A DNA stretch of 56,152 nt from Rudaea sp. (lineage in GTDB: Bacteria > Pseudomonadota > Gammaproteobacteria > Xanthomonadales > Rhodanobacteraceae), in assembly GCA_031291055.1 (NCBI GenBank), contig JARLJU010000275.1:1-56152 (forward strand). Direction: 5' to 3'. The translations under genes and the position numbers were made by a program. This document shows positions 30,285-38,590 of this stretch, piece after piece. How positions within the stretch are numbered: the first letter of the stretch is position 1; each line of letters opens with the position of its first letter. The notes under the pieces are model-generated. The model ran no database searches, was not told the origin of the DNA, and worked only from the letters and a program-made list of their open reading frames with translations.

Positions 30285-32758
30285 CGCGCGTCGTCGAACA
30301 CCAGACGCTGCATGTTGTCCGGGCGTTGCATCGCGCTCACGCGGCTGCCAGCACTTGCCGGCATCAGGAAGAACTCGCCGGCCTCGTGCCCGGCGAACTG
30401 GATCGGCGCGTATTCCGGTGCCTGCTGCAGACCCGCGTTCGCACTGCGCAAGGCCATGCCCGCGGCGATTTCGCCGAACAGGCGCTGACCGGTCAGCAAC
30501 TGATTGTTGTTGTTGAGCACCGCCAGCAGCGCACTGGCAAACACAGAATGTTCGCTGTTGGCCGCCGCGTCCGCGACCGGCTGCACTCCACCGGACGTGA
30601 GCGCGGTGCGTGAGCGTCCGGCAACCATGGTCTTGACCCAGTCACCCCAGGCGTTGTCGGGCATGCCCCCGCCGAACGTGGCCAGCGACGACCGCGTCAT
30701 GGTTCCTGAATAGCAGGAATCAGCGATCAACAACACATGCCTGGCGTCCATAGTCGTGAGGATGTCGCTGATGGCACGGTTGGAAATCCAGCTGGTCGGC
30801 GTGTTGGCCTGCGCATCGACCGGCAACCAGTAGCCTTGGCGTGCGGAGTCGATCTCGCCATGGCCGGCATAGTATACAAGTAGATTATCGTTGTCCTTGA
30901 GCTGTTCGCGCATGTCGTTCAGCGCGGACAGGATCTCGAAGCGGTTGGCATTCGTCAGCAGACGCGTCTCGTAACCATAACGTGACTTGAGCACTGCAGC
31001 GATTGCGGTAGCGTCACCGCCGGCACTCTTGAGTGCCGGATAGGCGGCATAACTGTCGTTGCCGATGACCAGGGCGTAATACTTGCCCAGCTTGACGTCA
31101 CGCGGCAGCGTATTGACGAGTTGCGCGCTGCCGGCGCCGGATTTGCCCGCGCCGCTGCCGCCCGGACCGGGTATCAACATGAAATCGAGAACCGCCTTGC
31201 CGCCGCTATTGTCGAGCGCCGACACTGTCACTGCGGTGTTGTCGCCGGTAACCGCCACGTGTGTCTTGAACAGGCCGCTGGCGTCGGTGGTGATGGTCTG
31301 GCCATTGAGGCTGAGCGAGGTCAGTCCGGCGGGTGCGGACACGCGCCCGACCACGTCCATGCCATTCTGCGACGGTGGTACCGACGCGGCTGGCTTGTCG
31401 ATGCCGCGGGTAAGCGCCAGTGTCGGTTGCAGGATTTCCACACGCAGATTGCCGTTCAGGCTGGCCGTCGTGAAACCCGGCGAGAGCGTGGCCGCCTTGT
31501 CGCCATCGATCTGGGCCTGCAGGCTGGCCATCTGTGTTCGGCTGCTGGCGATCTCGTGACGCTTCTCGGTCAACTGGGCCTCCATCAGCTTGAGTAGATT
31601 CTTCGCGTCTTCGTTCTGCGCGTGCTCACGCGCGAGTTCGGCTCGCGCCTGGTCGAACTTGGCCTGGGCTTCCTGGCGCTGCTGTTCGTTCTGCGCCATC
31701 TGCTGCTGCAACAGCTGTGTCTGCTTGCGGCCTTCACGCAATGCAGTATCCATCTGCGCTGCCGACATCCGCAACGATGCCATGTCCTTGTCATTCGCTG
31801 GCGCGGGCCTGGCCTGCAATTCCTGTTCGTGCGCCTTCAATCGCGCAATTTCCGCTTCGGCGTCTGCAAGCTGCTTGGCATTGGCCTGCTGGGCACCTTC
31901 CAGTTGCTGCTGCTTGGCAGCAAGTTCGGCCTCACGTGCCTGCGCGTCGGCCTTCAGCTTGTCGTATTGCGGATCGCGATCGACGCCGACCTTGGCCTGT
32001 TCGGCGTCGAGCTTGCGGCGCATGTCGTTCAGTTCGCTTTGCGATTTCTGGTAGGTCTGCTGCTTCTGCTGCAACTGGGATTTCAGCTTGTCGACCTGCG
32101 CGCCCAGTTCGGCGGACTTCTGCTGCTCGGTCGACAGCTGCTCGCGCAGATTCGCACTCTCGGCCTTGGCCTGTTGCACTTCAGCGGTGACGGTCGACGC
32201 GAACACAAGTTTGTCGGTGTTGATGCCGGATGCTTCGCGATACAGATTCAGCGCCCTGGAAATATCCTGCTGCACGCCCAGACCCTGCTCGTACAGGTAG
32301 CCGAGGTTGATGCGCGCACGGCGCGATCCCTGGGCCGCCGATTTCTCGAACCACTCCGCCGCCTTGGCGTAGTCCGGTTCGGTACCCAGGCCCTTGAGGT
32401 AGATTTCGCCGACGTAGTTCTGTGCATCGGCATTGCCCTCTTCGGCCTGTCCCAGCCAGACCTTGAGCGCGGTCTGGTAGTTGGCCCGATCTGAGGAAAC
32501 GAATTCGCCGCCGCGGATTTCGCAATCGGCCTGGGTGGTGCGGACCGGCCGGCGCGCGCTCATGAAGCTGGTGGAGCGCCCCAGCTTGCGCACCTGGCCG
32601 GGCAACAGACAATCCACGATCAGTAGATCTTCGGGGTTTCTCGTCTGCACCGTCGCATGCAGATGGGCGGTAGGGGTCGAAATGCCCGCAACTGCCGCCA
32701 GCAACATGGCAAGGAACACTGGCAGTGGACTGACTCGCTTGCGTAGTGAAAACGCCAT
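30167..32758 (-). CDS. Sel1-repeat/coiled-coil caspase-family (C14) protein
   Basis: 863 residues. An N-terminal signal or anchor (about 10-30, FLAMLLAAVAGI) suggests the periplasmic side. Order: Cys-containing N-terminal region (30-85), two Sel1/TPR-like repeats (about 94-170, DAQNYVGEIYLKGLG and RARINLGYLYEQGLG), a long coiled coil (about 185-425), a small Ig-like beta domain (about 435-530), a Gly/Ser linker, then a caspase-like domain (about 557-800). The catalytic dyad is visible: H633 in YYAGHGE and C682 in ADSCYSGT. A cysteine endopeptidase preferring basic residues would be expected from metacaspase relatives. Divergent from the Ig-repeat autotransporter with a 93-base shared gap. Substrate and trigger unknown. 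Confidence 0.88.
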   Translation of the reverse strand: MAFSLRKRVSPLPVFLAMLLAAVAGISTPTAHLHATVQTRNPEDLLIVDCLLPGQVRKLGRSTSFMSARRPVRTTQADCEIRGGEFVSSDRANYQTALKVWLGQAEEGNADAQNYVGEIYLKGLGTEPDYAKAAEWFEKSAAQGSRRARINLGYLYEQGLGVQQDISRALNLYREASGINTDKLVFASTVTAEVQQAKAESANLREQLSTEQQKSAELGAQVDKLKSQLQQKQQTYQKSQSELNDMRRKLDAEQAKVGVDRDPQYDKLKADAQAREAELAAKQQQLEGAQQANAKQLADAEAEIARLKAHEQELQARPAPANDKDMASLRMSAAQMDTALREGRKQTQLLQQQMAQNEQQRQEAQAKFDQARAELAREHAQNEDAKNLLKLMEAQLTEKRHEIASSRTQMASLQAQIDGDKAATLSPGFTTASLNGNLRVEILQPTLALTRGIDKPAASVPPSQNGMDVVGRVSAPAGLTSLSLNGQTITTDASGLFKTHVAVTGDNTAVTVSALDNSGGKAVLDFMLIPGPGGSGAGKSGAGSAQLVNTLPRDVKLGKYYALVIGNDSYAAYPALKSAGGDATAIAAVLKSRYGYETRLLTNANRFEILSALNDMREQLKDNDNLLVYYAGHGEIDSARQGYWLPVDAQANTPTSWISNRAISDILTTMDARHVLLIADSCYSGTMTRSSLATFGGGMPDNAWGDWVKTMVAGRSRTALTSGGVQPVADAAANSEHSVFASALLAVLNNNNQLLTGQRLFGEIAAGMALRSANAGLQQAPEYAPIQFAGHEAGEFFLMPASAGSRVSAMQRPDNMQRLVFDDARQPLVRNRFVPLRSDVAANRPKDLPSKPTASFTAATDQA

Positions 32759-32813
32759 ACGACCCCCTCGGACTTGGACAGTGGACAGTGGATGATTGCG
32801 CGCGATTTCCCGC

Positions 32814-32826
32814 TATACTTATTATA
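32814..32826. promoter_or_regulatory. Shared divergent promoter island
   Basis: The 93-base gap holds one AT island, TATACTTATTATA. Minus strand: exact TATAAT (32826-32821), for the caspase gene. Plus strand: TATTAT (32820-32825) 18 bases after TTGCGC (32796-32801), for the autotransporter. The two -10 boxes overlap, so initiation in one direction would exclude the other. A directly repeated GGACAGT lies at about 32775-32788. Confidence 0.45.
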
Positions 32827-32851
32827 GTTCGCTTTAGGGGAGGGTGGGGAA

Positions 32852-35800
32852 ATGAAAACGGCGCTCACGTGGCTGTTGGCGTGTCTTTGTTCCGCGACCG
32901 GCCGACTGGCCATGCTCGCACTCACCATCTGCGCACCGCTGCACCTTGTCCATGCGCAGGCAGGGCCGAATGCAATGTCGCTTGCCGGCGGCAACAATCA
33001 AAGCGCGCAGACCTTCTATAGCCTGCCCGACCCTCTCACCGTCTCCTTCTCCGGCTCTTCCTACGTCTTTCTGGAATGGCAGGTCACCAGCGGCTCCGCA
33101 ACTTTCCAGGAAAGCGGTACCACCGACTACGTCGCCGGCAATGGCTCCCTGGTAACTTCTCCTGGTAGCACAACAAGCGTCCACCTGATCCTGGGCGGTA
33201 CCGTCGGCCCGGTGACCGTAACGGCTACCTGCTCCGGCGGGTGCACCACGGCGCCATTCGTACTGACGTTCAACGAAACCGTCACGGCGCCGCCACCGGC
33301 GTTGGAAATGCAGGTCAACAACGGCAACAACCAGAGCGGAGCCGCCAATACGACTGCGGCTCAGCCGCTTGAGGTGCTGCTGACCCATGCGCCCGGATTT
33401 GATGGCCCGTTTACCTTTCCGCTGCAGTGGGCCATCGAGAGCGGCGCGGCAACATTCACGGCAAACCACGGCCAGAGCATTTCGCAGACGGTGGCTTTCG
33501 CTCAGCCGCCGGGCCGCAGCGCCAGCACCGCCGTCAGCCAGGCGTTCAACCAGTTGACCGCCGACCAGTCGATCGACTTCGGGACGACACCCGGCCCGGT
33601 CGTCGTCAGCGTCTATTGTTCCGCGTGTACATCCGGGGGTACCAGGGTTTTCCGTCTCACTGTCCTGGCGCCGACAACCGGGGCCTTGAGCAAGATCTCC
33701 GGCGACAACCAGACCGGCGTCGTCGGCAGCAGCTCGGATCTGCCCCTGGTGGTGCAACTGGGTACGCCGGGTAGTACCACTCTTACGGGACAGCCGATCA
33801 ACTGGAGTGTCATCAGCGGCCAGGCAACCCTGAGCGCCACCAGCACGGTCACCGACAGCAACGGCCAGTCTTCAATCACGTTCAACTACGGCACGACTGC
33901 GGGCACGGTGATCATCGAAGCCAGTTCCACGAACGGTAAAGTGGATTTCACCGCCACTTCGTCCAACGCAACCGTGAGCGTTGCCAGTGGCAACAATCAA
34001 ACCGGCGTTGTCGGCGGCGCGCTGGCTCCCTTCGTGGTTCAGATTACCGGGCCGGCCACGAGCGCCAAGGGCCTGAGCCAGGTTCCCATCACCTGGAACG
34101 TGACTTCGGGCGGCGGTACGCTCGCATCGACAAGCACGGTGACCGATGTCAACGGCAAGTCGGCCAACACCCTTACCCTCGGTCCGAATACCGGCAACAA
34201 CGCCGTTACCGCGACGATTCCTGGCGTGGGCAACGTCACCGTGAATTTCACCGCCACTGCCCTGCTCAACGCCGGCATCGCCAGCCTGAGCGGCAATGGA
34301 CAGACATCGGTAGTCGGCAGCGCATTGCAGCCGTTTGTTGTACAGGTCGTATCAAACGGTCAGGCGGTGCCGGGAATCAACGTGAACTGGAGCGTCACCC
34401 AGGGCGGCGGTACCCTCGCCGCGGCGAACACGCTCACCAACGCCAGCGGCGACGCGAACAATACGCTTACCCTCGGAACGACGCCTGGGGTCAACCTCGT
34501 GCGTGCGACGATTCCTGGAATGGGCAGCATCTCCTTCAGCGCGAACGGCACGGTCGCAGTGGGTAGCAACAGTCAGTTCACGATCGTGTCCGGCAATGGC
34601 CAGGCACTGACTCCGGGGCAGGCATCGCAGCCGCTGGTGGTCAAGCTCGTGAACGCACAGGGCCAGCCCGTCAACGGTGCCACGGTGGCATGGAGCGTCT
34701 CCGGCTCGTCGGGGAAACTGGGCAGTGCCACGTCGATCACCGACACTACCGGCCAGGCCCAGAATCTGCTTACGGTTGTACTGCCCGGCAGCTATACGGT
34801 CACGGCGCAGTTGCCCGGCAACGCGTCCGTTCCGGCACTGACCTTCGGCTTCAACAATGGCGTGGCCAACCTGCCGGCGCTGTCGCCCACGCAAACCAGC
34901 GTGGCTCACGCCATCGACAAGGCGTGTCCGGCACTGGCCGGCATGTCCAGTTCGCAACTGACCGCCGCACAGCAGGATCTGCTGCAACGCTGTTCGGAAA
35001 TCGTGGTGGGAGCGGGCGCGAACCCGCAGCAAGTGCCGGATGCCTTGACCCAGATGCTCAACAACAAGGCGCTGCCGCAAAACCAATTGGCGAACAGCGT
35101 CCAGCTGAGTCAGTTCGGCAACCTGAACACTCGTCTGGCGGAACTGCGTCAGGGCGCCCAGGGCTTCAGTATTCATGGCCTGACCCTTACCGAAGACGAT
35201 CAGAGCCTGCCGCTGGCGATGCTTGGCGATGCGTTCCGCAAGGATCCCAAGCAGGCCGACGACGAAATCGGCAAGGACTTCGACCGCTGGGGTTTCTTCG
35301 CCACAGGCATGATCGAACGTGGCGGCTACAGCGCAAACGGTTCGGCGCCCGGTTTCGATTTCCACAATGCCTCGCTTACCGCGGGTGTCGATTACCGCTT
35401 CACTGATGCCTTCGTCGCCGGTGGCGCGTTGGGATACAACACCAACAATTCGACACTGGATCAGAATTTCGGCACGGTGGACGTAAACAGCTACAGCCTC
35501 AATGGCTACTTCACCTGGTATCACAACAACGATTTTTACGTCGAGGGCTCGGTGGTCCTGGATTGGCTGAACTACGATCTGAGCCGCAATATCGTCTATC
35601 AGATCGCCAGCCTGTCCGGCAGCGGGCAGACTTCGGTCAACCAGACAGCAAACGCCTCGCCCGATGGTCACCAGGATGCATTCTCGTTGTCGATCGGCAA
35701 GGATTTCAGCCGTGGCGCATGGACGATCAGTCCGTATGTGCGCGGTATCTACACGCATCTGAGTCTGGACGGATTCAGCGAAACCATTTCCGATCCGAAC

Positions 35801-36172
35801 AGTCCGGGCGCGGGCCTCGGCACCTCGGTGGACTCGCGCTCGCTGACCTCCGAACTAGCGGTTCTGGGCGGCCGCTTCAGCTATACCACCAGCTTCGACT
35901 GGGGAGTGCTGGTGCCGAATGCGACGCTCGAATGGAACCATGAGTTCAAGAACGATCCGCAGTCCATCGTGACGCGCTTCCTGGCCGACCCGACACAGAC
36001 GCCCATCGTCGTCACCGATACCGCGCCGGACCAGAACTATTTCAACGTCGGCATCGGCCTGAATGCGGTATTGCCGCAGGGGCGGTCGGGCTTCATCACC
36101 TGGGAGCATCTGGTCGGATTCGCCGGTGCGCACGAGAATCGCTTCTCGCTCGGAATCCGCGTTGAATTCTGA
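32852..36172 (+). CDS. Ig-repeat autotransporter (type V secretion)
   Basis: 1,106 residues. Signal peptide about 1-36 (ending LHLVHAQA). About six Ig-like modules follow (about 37-665); four carry the same motif set, (G)NNQTGVVG, WSV.SG, STVTD..G.. and TATIPG, like bacterial Ig-like (Big_1/invasin-type) domains. A helical Cys-containing segment (about 680-780) precedes a C-terminal autotransporter beta-barrel (about 810-1106) with alternating strands and the terminal FSLGIRVEF, ending in Phe as outer-membrane proteins do. Likely a self-exported adhesin or cell-cell contact protein. The PP2C gene follows on the same strand after 147 bases. Confidence 0.88.
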   Translation: MKTALTWLLACLCSATGRLAMLALTICAPLHLVHAQAGPNAMSLAGGNNQSAQTFYSLPDPLTVSFSGSSYVFLEWQVTSGSATFQESGTTDYVAGNGSLVTSPGSTTSVHLILGGTVGPVTVTATCSGGCTTAPFVLTFNETVTAPPPALEMQVNNGNNQSGAANTTAAQPLEVLLTHAPGFDGPFTFPLQWAIESGAATFTANHGQSISQTVAFAQPPGRSASTAVSQAFNQLTADQSIDFGTTPGPVVVSVYCSACTSGGTRVFRLTVLAPTTGALSKISGDNQTGVVGSSSDLPLVVQLGTPGSTTLTGQPINWSVISGQATLSATSTVTDSNGQSSITFNYGTTAGTVIIEASSTNGKVDFTATSSNATVSVASGNNQTGVVGGALAPFVVQITGPATSAKGLSQVPITWNVTSGGGTLASTSTVTDVNGKSANTLTLGPNTGNNAVTATIPGVGNVTVNFTATALLNAGIASLSGNGQTSVVGSALQPFVVQVVSNGQAVPGINVNWSVTQGGGTLAAANTLTNASGDANNTLTLGTTPGVNLVRATIPGMGSISFSANGTVAVGSNSQFTIVSGNGQALTPGQASQPLVVKLVNAQGQPVNGATVAWSVSGSSGKLGSATSITDTTGQAQNLLTVVLPGSYTVTAQLPGNASVPALTFGFNNGVANLPALSPTQTSVAHAIDKACPALAGMSSSQLTAAQQDLLQRCSEIVVGAGANPQQVPDALTQMLNNKALPQNQLANSVQLSQFGNLNTRLAELRQGAQGFSIHGLTLTEDDQSLPLAMLGDAFRKDPKQADDEIGKDFDRWGFFATGMIERGGYSANGSAPGFDFHNASLTAGVDYRFTDAFVAGGALGYNTNNSTLDQNFGTVDVNSYSLNGYFTWYHNNDFYVEGSVVLDWLNYDLSRNIVYQIASLSGSGQTSVNQTANASPDGHQDAFSLSIGKDFSRGAWTISPYVRGIYTHLSLDGFSETISDPNSPGAGLGTSVDSRSLTSELAVLGGRFSYTTSFDWGVLVPNATLEWNHEFKNDPQSIVTRFLADPTQTPIVVTDTAPDQNYFNVGIGLNAVLPQGRSGFITWEHLVGFAGAHENRFSLGIRVEF

Positions 36173-36184
36173 AAGTGATCAGGC

Positions 36185-36208
36185 CAATGCCGCGCCCGCG
36201 CGGCATTG
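36185..36208 (+). terminator. Hairpin after the autotransporter gene
   Basis: CAATGCCGCGC and GCGCGGCATTG form a perfect stem 12 bases past the stop codon, without a T run. It may end or stabilise the autotransporter transcript. Confidence 0.4.
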
Positions 36209-36223
36209 CCGCTTGCATCGGCA

Positions 36224-36260
36224 GCCGTACGCACGGCATGCTATGGACGCCGCGTACGGC
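36224..36260 (+). promoter_or_regulatory. Inverted repeat upstream of the PP2C gene
   Basis: GCCGTACG (36224-36231) and CGTACGGC (36253-36260) are perfect 8-base arms around 21 bases, about 60 bases before the PP2C ATG. Possible operator or leader hairpin; no protein is assigned. Confidence 0.3.
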
Positions 36261-36319
36261 GCAGCCGAACCGGGGAGCAACAGCAACCGCATGGGGACTC
36301 CGGACAAACCGGTCAGCGC

Positions 36320-37021
36320 ATGATTGAATTCGGTCACAGCTCTCACGTTGGCTTGCGGCGCGAGCACAACGAAGACACTTACTACGCCGACGCCGAGCTC
36401 GGTCTCTGGCTCGTCGCCGATGGCATGGGTGGCCACGAGCATGGCGAGGTCGCCAGCGCATTGGCACGAGACACAGTCGTGCGCGAAATCAGCGAGGGTG
36501 CGCCGCTGGCGCAGGCGGTGCAGCGCGCCGACGAGGAAATCATCCACCATTCCAGCAAAAAGGCCGAGGCGTTGCCAATGGGCACCACCATCGCCGCGAT
36601 CCGGATGCGCGACAGCGACTATGAAATCTGCTGGGTCGGCGACAGCCGCATATACATGTGGAATGGCGAACTCAAGCAACTGTCGCAGGACCACTCCTAC
36701 GTGCAGGAGTTGATCCAGCAAGGGGCGATCACCCACGAACAGGCGCGCACGCATCCGCATCGCAATGTCGTCACCCAGGCGCTGGGTGTCACCGATCCGG
36801 CGAGCCTGCGTGTGGAAACCATCCGCGGCACGCTGGCACCAGGCATGCAGATCCTGTTGTGTTCGGACGGCCTAACCGAGGAAGTTGACGACAAGGACAT
36901 CGGCGCGGTGCTGGCACGACAGGATCTGTCGGCACAGGAATGCGTCGACCATCTGATCCTGGCGGCACTCGACGGCGGCGGATCGGACAACGTTACCGTC
37001 ATTCTCATCCGCAACCGCTGA
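36320..37021 (+). CDS. PP2C-family Ser/Thr protein phosphatase
   Basis: 233 residues, cytosolic, no membrane segment. All metal-binding PP2C motifs are seen: RREHNEDTYY, VADGMGGHEHGEVAS, the MGTTIAA stretch, WVGDSRIYMW, LCSDGLTEEV and GGGSDNVTVI. It should remove phosphate from Ser/Thr, most probably reversing the action of the membrane kinase encoded convergently 27 bases away. The start at 36320 matches the family N-terminus (MIEFGHSSHVG); a 26-codon frame (36243-36323) ends in an ATGA overlap with it. The arrangement resembles PrpC/PrkC and Stp/PknB pairs. Confidence 0.93.
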   Translation: MIEFGHSSHVGLRREHNEDTYYADAELGLWLVADGMGGHEHGEVASALARDTVVREISEGAPLAQAVQRADEEIIHHSSKKAEALPMGTTIAAIRMRDSDYEICWVGDSRIYMWNGELKQLSQDHSYVQELIQQGAITHEQARTHPHRNVVTQALGVTDPASLRVETIRGTLAPGMQILLCSDGLTEEVDDKDIGAVLARQDLSAQECVDHLILAALDGGGSDNVTVILIRNR

Positions 37022-37048
37022 AAAACCGGGGTGACGCCGGGATCTGCG

Positions 37049-38488
37049 TCACGTACCCCGCTCTGCCTTTGCCAGATCCGCCTTCAGCTTCAACAATGCC
37101 GCGTTCTTCGGATCAGCGCGCAAGCCCTTCTGGATGAACTCGTCGGTCGCTGTGTACAGGCCATTTCTCAACGCGCCGCCTGCGGCCTGCTCGAAGAATG
37201 TCGCGATCTGGGTCAGACCCTGGGTCGCATGCGCGTTGCCCGGTTCGCGTCGGAGCGCCTCCAGAAACAAATCGATGGCATTGTCGCCGGGCGGAAAGTC
37301 CAGCTTCTCGCCGAAATTCTTCTGTCCGTACGCCAGGTATTCGTCGCCGCGCGCAAGCAAAGTCGGTGAGTCCAGTTTCGCCATCGCCGCAGCCGCGGCA
37401 TTGTCGTCCGGCATCACCGGCGGCGGAGGCGTTTGCACGTTGGGCGTGGCCGTGACCTGCGTACCGGTATCCACTGGCGCAGCGGCCGGATGCATGAAGT
37501 GCCAGCCCAGGGCGACGACAGCGACCAGCGCTACCACGCTCCCGCCAACAAGCGCCAAACGCGAGCCGTGCAATCCCGCGATTCCCTTTACCGGCTGCGA
37601 GATCGCCGTCGATGGGGCTTGGCCGCCGGCGCCGACTGCGCGCCGGCGCGCACTGCGCTGCTCGCGCGCGGATGCAGCGGCCTGCGGATTGGCCTGGACC
37701 AGACGGTCGCAGGCGGCGATGAATGCCTCGCCATTGGTGAAACGCTGATCCGGTTTCTTCGCCATCAGGCCATCGATCAATGGCTGCAACCACGCCTGCT
37801 TCTCGGGCAGGCGCGGCACCGGTTCGGTTACGTGCATCAGGGCGACCGCGTACGCGTCATTGGCCTGGTACGGCTTGTTTCCCGTCAAGGTCTCGTAGAG
37901 CACCGCGCCGAGGCTGTACAGGTCCGAGCGCCCATCCACTGGCGTGGCCTGCGCCTGTTCCGGGCTCATGTAGTCGGGCGTGCCGATCGCGTTGCCAGCC
38001 ATGGTCGCCGCACTGATCGACTTCATCGCTTTGGCAATGCCGAAGTCCGCCAGAACGGCCGTGCCATTGGCGCGGAACATGATGTTGCCCGGCTTCACAT
38101 CGCGGTGCACGAACCCTTTTTCATGCGCGTAGGCCAGGCCGGACGCGATGTCGCGCGCTATTTCGAGCGACTCAGCCGCACTCAGGCGATCCATGCGCTC
38201 GCGCAAGGTGCCGGCGGGCAGATATTCGCTGGCAAGGTAGTAGACACCGTTGTGTGAGCCGATGTCGTGCACGGTCATCAGGTGCGGATGTGTCAGCTTG
38301 GCGGTGATCCGCCCTTCCTTCATGAACTGTTCGCAGAAGGTTTCGTTCGCCGCCAGGACCGGCGACATCACCTTGAGGGCCACTTCGCGATCGAGCGACT
38401 CCTGCATGGCGAGATAGACAGTCGCCATGCCGCCCTCGCCGAGGGTCCTGAGTAGCTTGTAACCGGGGATCTGGACGGTGTCAGTCAC
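37049..38488 (-). CDS. Hanks-type Ser/Thr protein kinase, membrane-anchored
   Basis: 479 residues from the GTG at 38488; a TTG at 38530 would add 14 residues, and neither has a good Shine-Dalgarno. Kinase domain about 8-262 with the P-loop GEGGMATVY, Lys39 in VALKV, the catalytic loop HRDVKPGNI (D130), DFG (D148) and GTPDYMSPEQ. A basic Arg-rich juxtamembrane stretch precedes one membrane helix (about 309-332), then an outer domain of about 150 residues with TPR-like helices (NAIDLFLEALRREPGNAHATQGL) in place of PASTA repeats. It probably senses an envelope signal. Convergent with the PP2C gene. Confidence 0.92.
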   Translation of the reverse strand: MTDTVQIPGYKLLRTLGEGGMATVYLAMQESLDREVALKVMSPVLAANETFCEQFMKEGRITAKLTHPHLMTVHDIGSHNGVYYLASEYLPAGTLRERMDRLSAAESLEIARDIASGLAYAHEKGFVHRDVKPGNIMFRANGTAVLADFGIAKAMKSISAATMAGNAIGTPDYMSPEQAQATPVDGRSDLYSLGAVLYETLTGNKPYQANDAYAVALMHVTEPVPRLPEKQAWLQPLIDGLMAKKPDQRFTNGEAFIAACDRLVQANPQAAASAREQRSARRRAVGAGGQAPSTAISQPVKGIAGLHGSRLALVGGSVVALVAVVALGWHFMHPAAAPVDTGTQVTATPNVQTPPPPVMPDDNAAAAAMAKLDSPTLLARGDEYLAYGQKNFGEKLDFPPGDNAIDLFLEALRREPGNAHATQGLTQIATFFEQAAGGALRNGLYTATDEFIQKGLRADPKNAALLKLKADLAKAERGT

Positions 38489-38590
38489 GATGCTTGTTGG
38501 TTTTCGGTTATCAGGAGTCGGTACGGGCAAACAAGCCTACGGTTTCTGTCAGCGTCCGACAACCTGGAACCGAAAACCAGCAACGCATCG

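Noticed and set aside
36206..36319. Longer PP2C start
   Set aside because: Residues before MIEFGHSSHVG are not family-like and pass through the hairpin after the autotransporter gene.
36320..38488. Kinase/phosphatase pair as part of a type VI secretion locus
   Set aside because: No Tss/Tag/Hcp/Vgr genes are present in the surrounding DNA.
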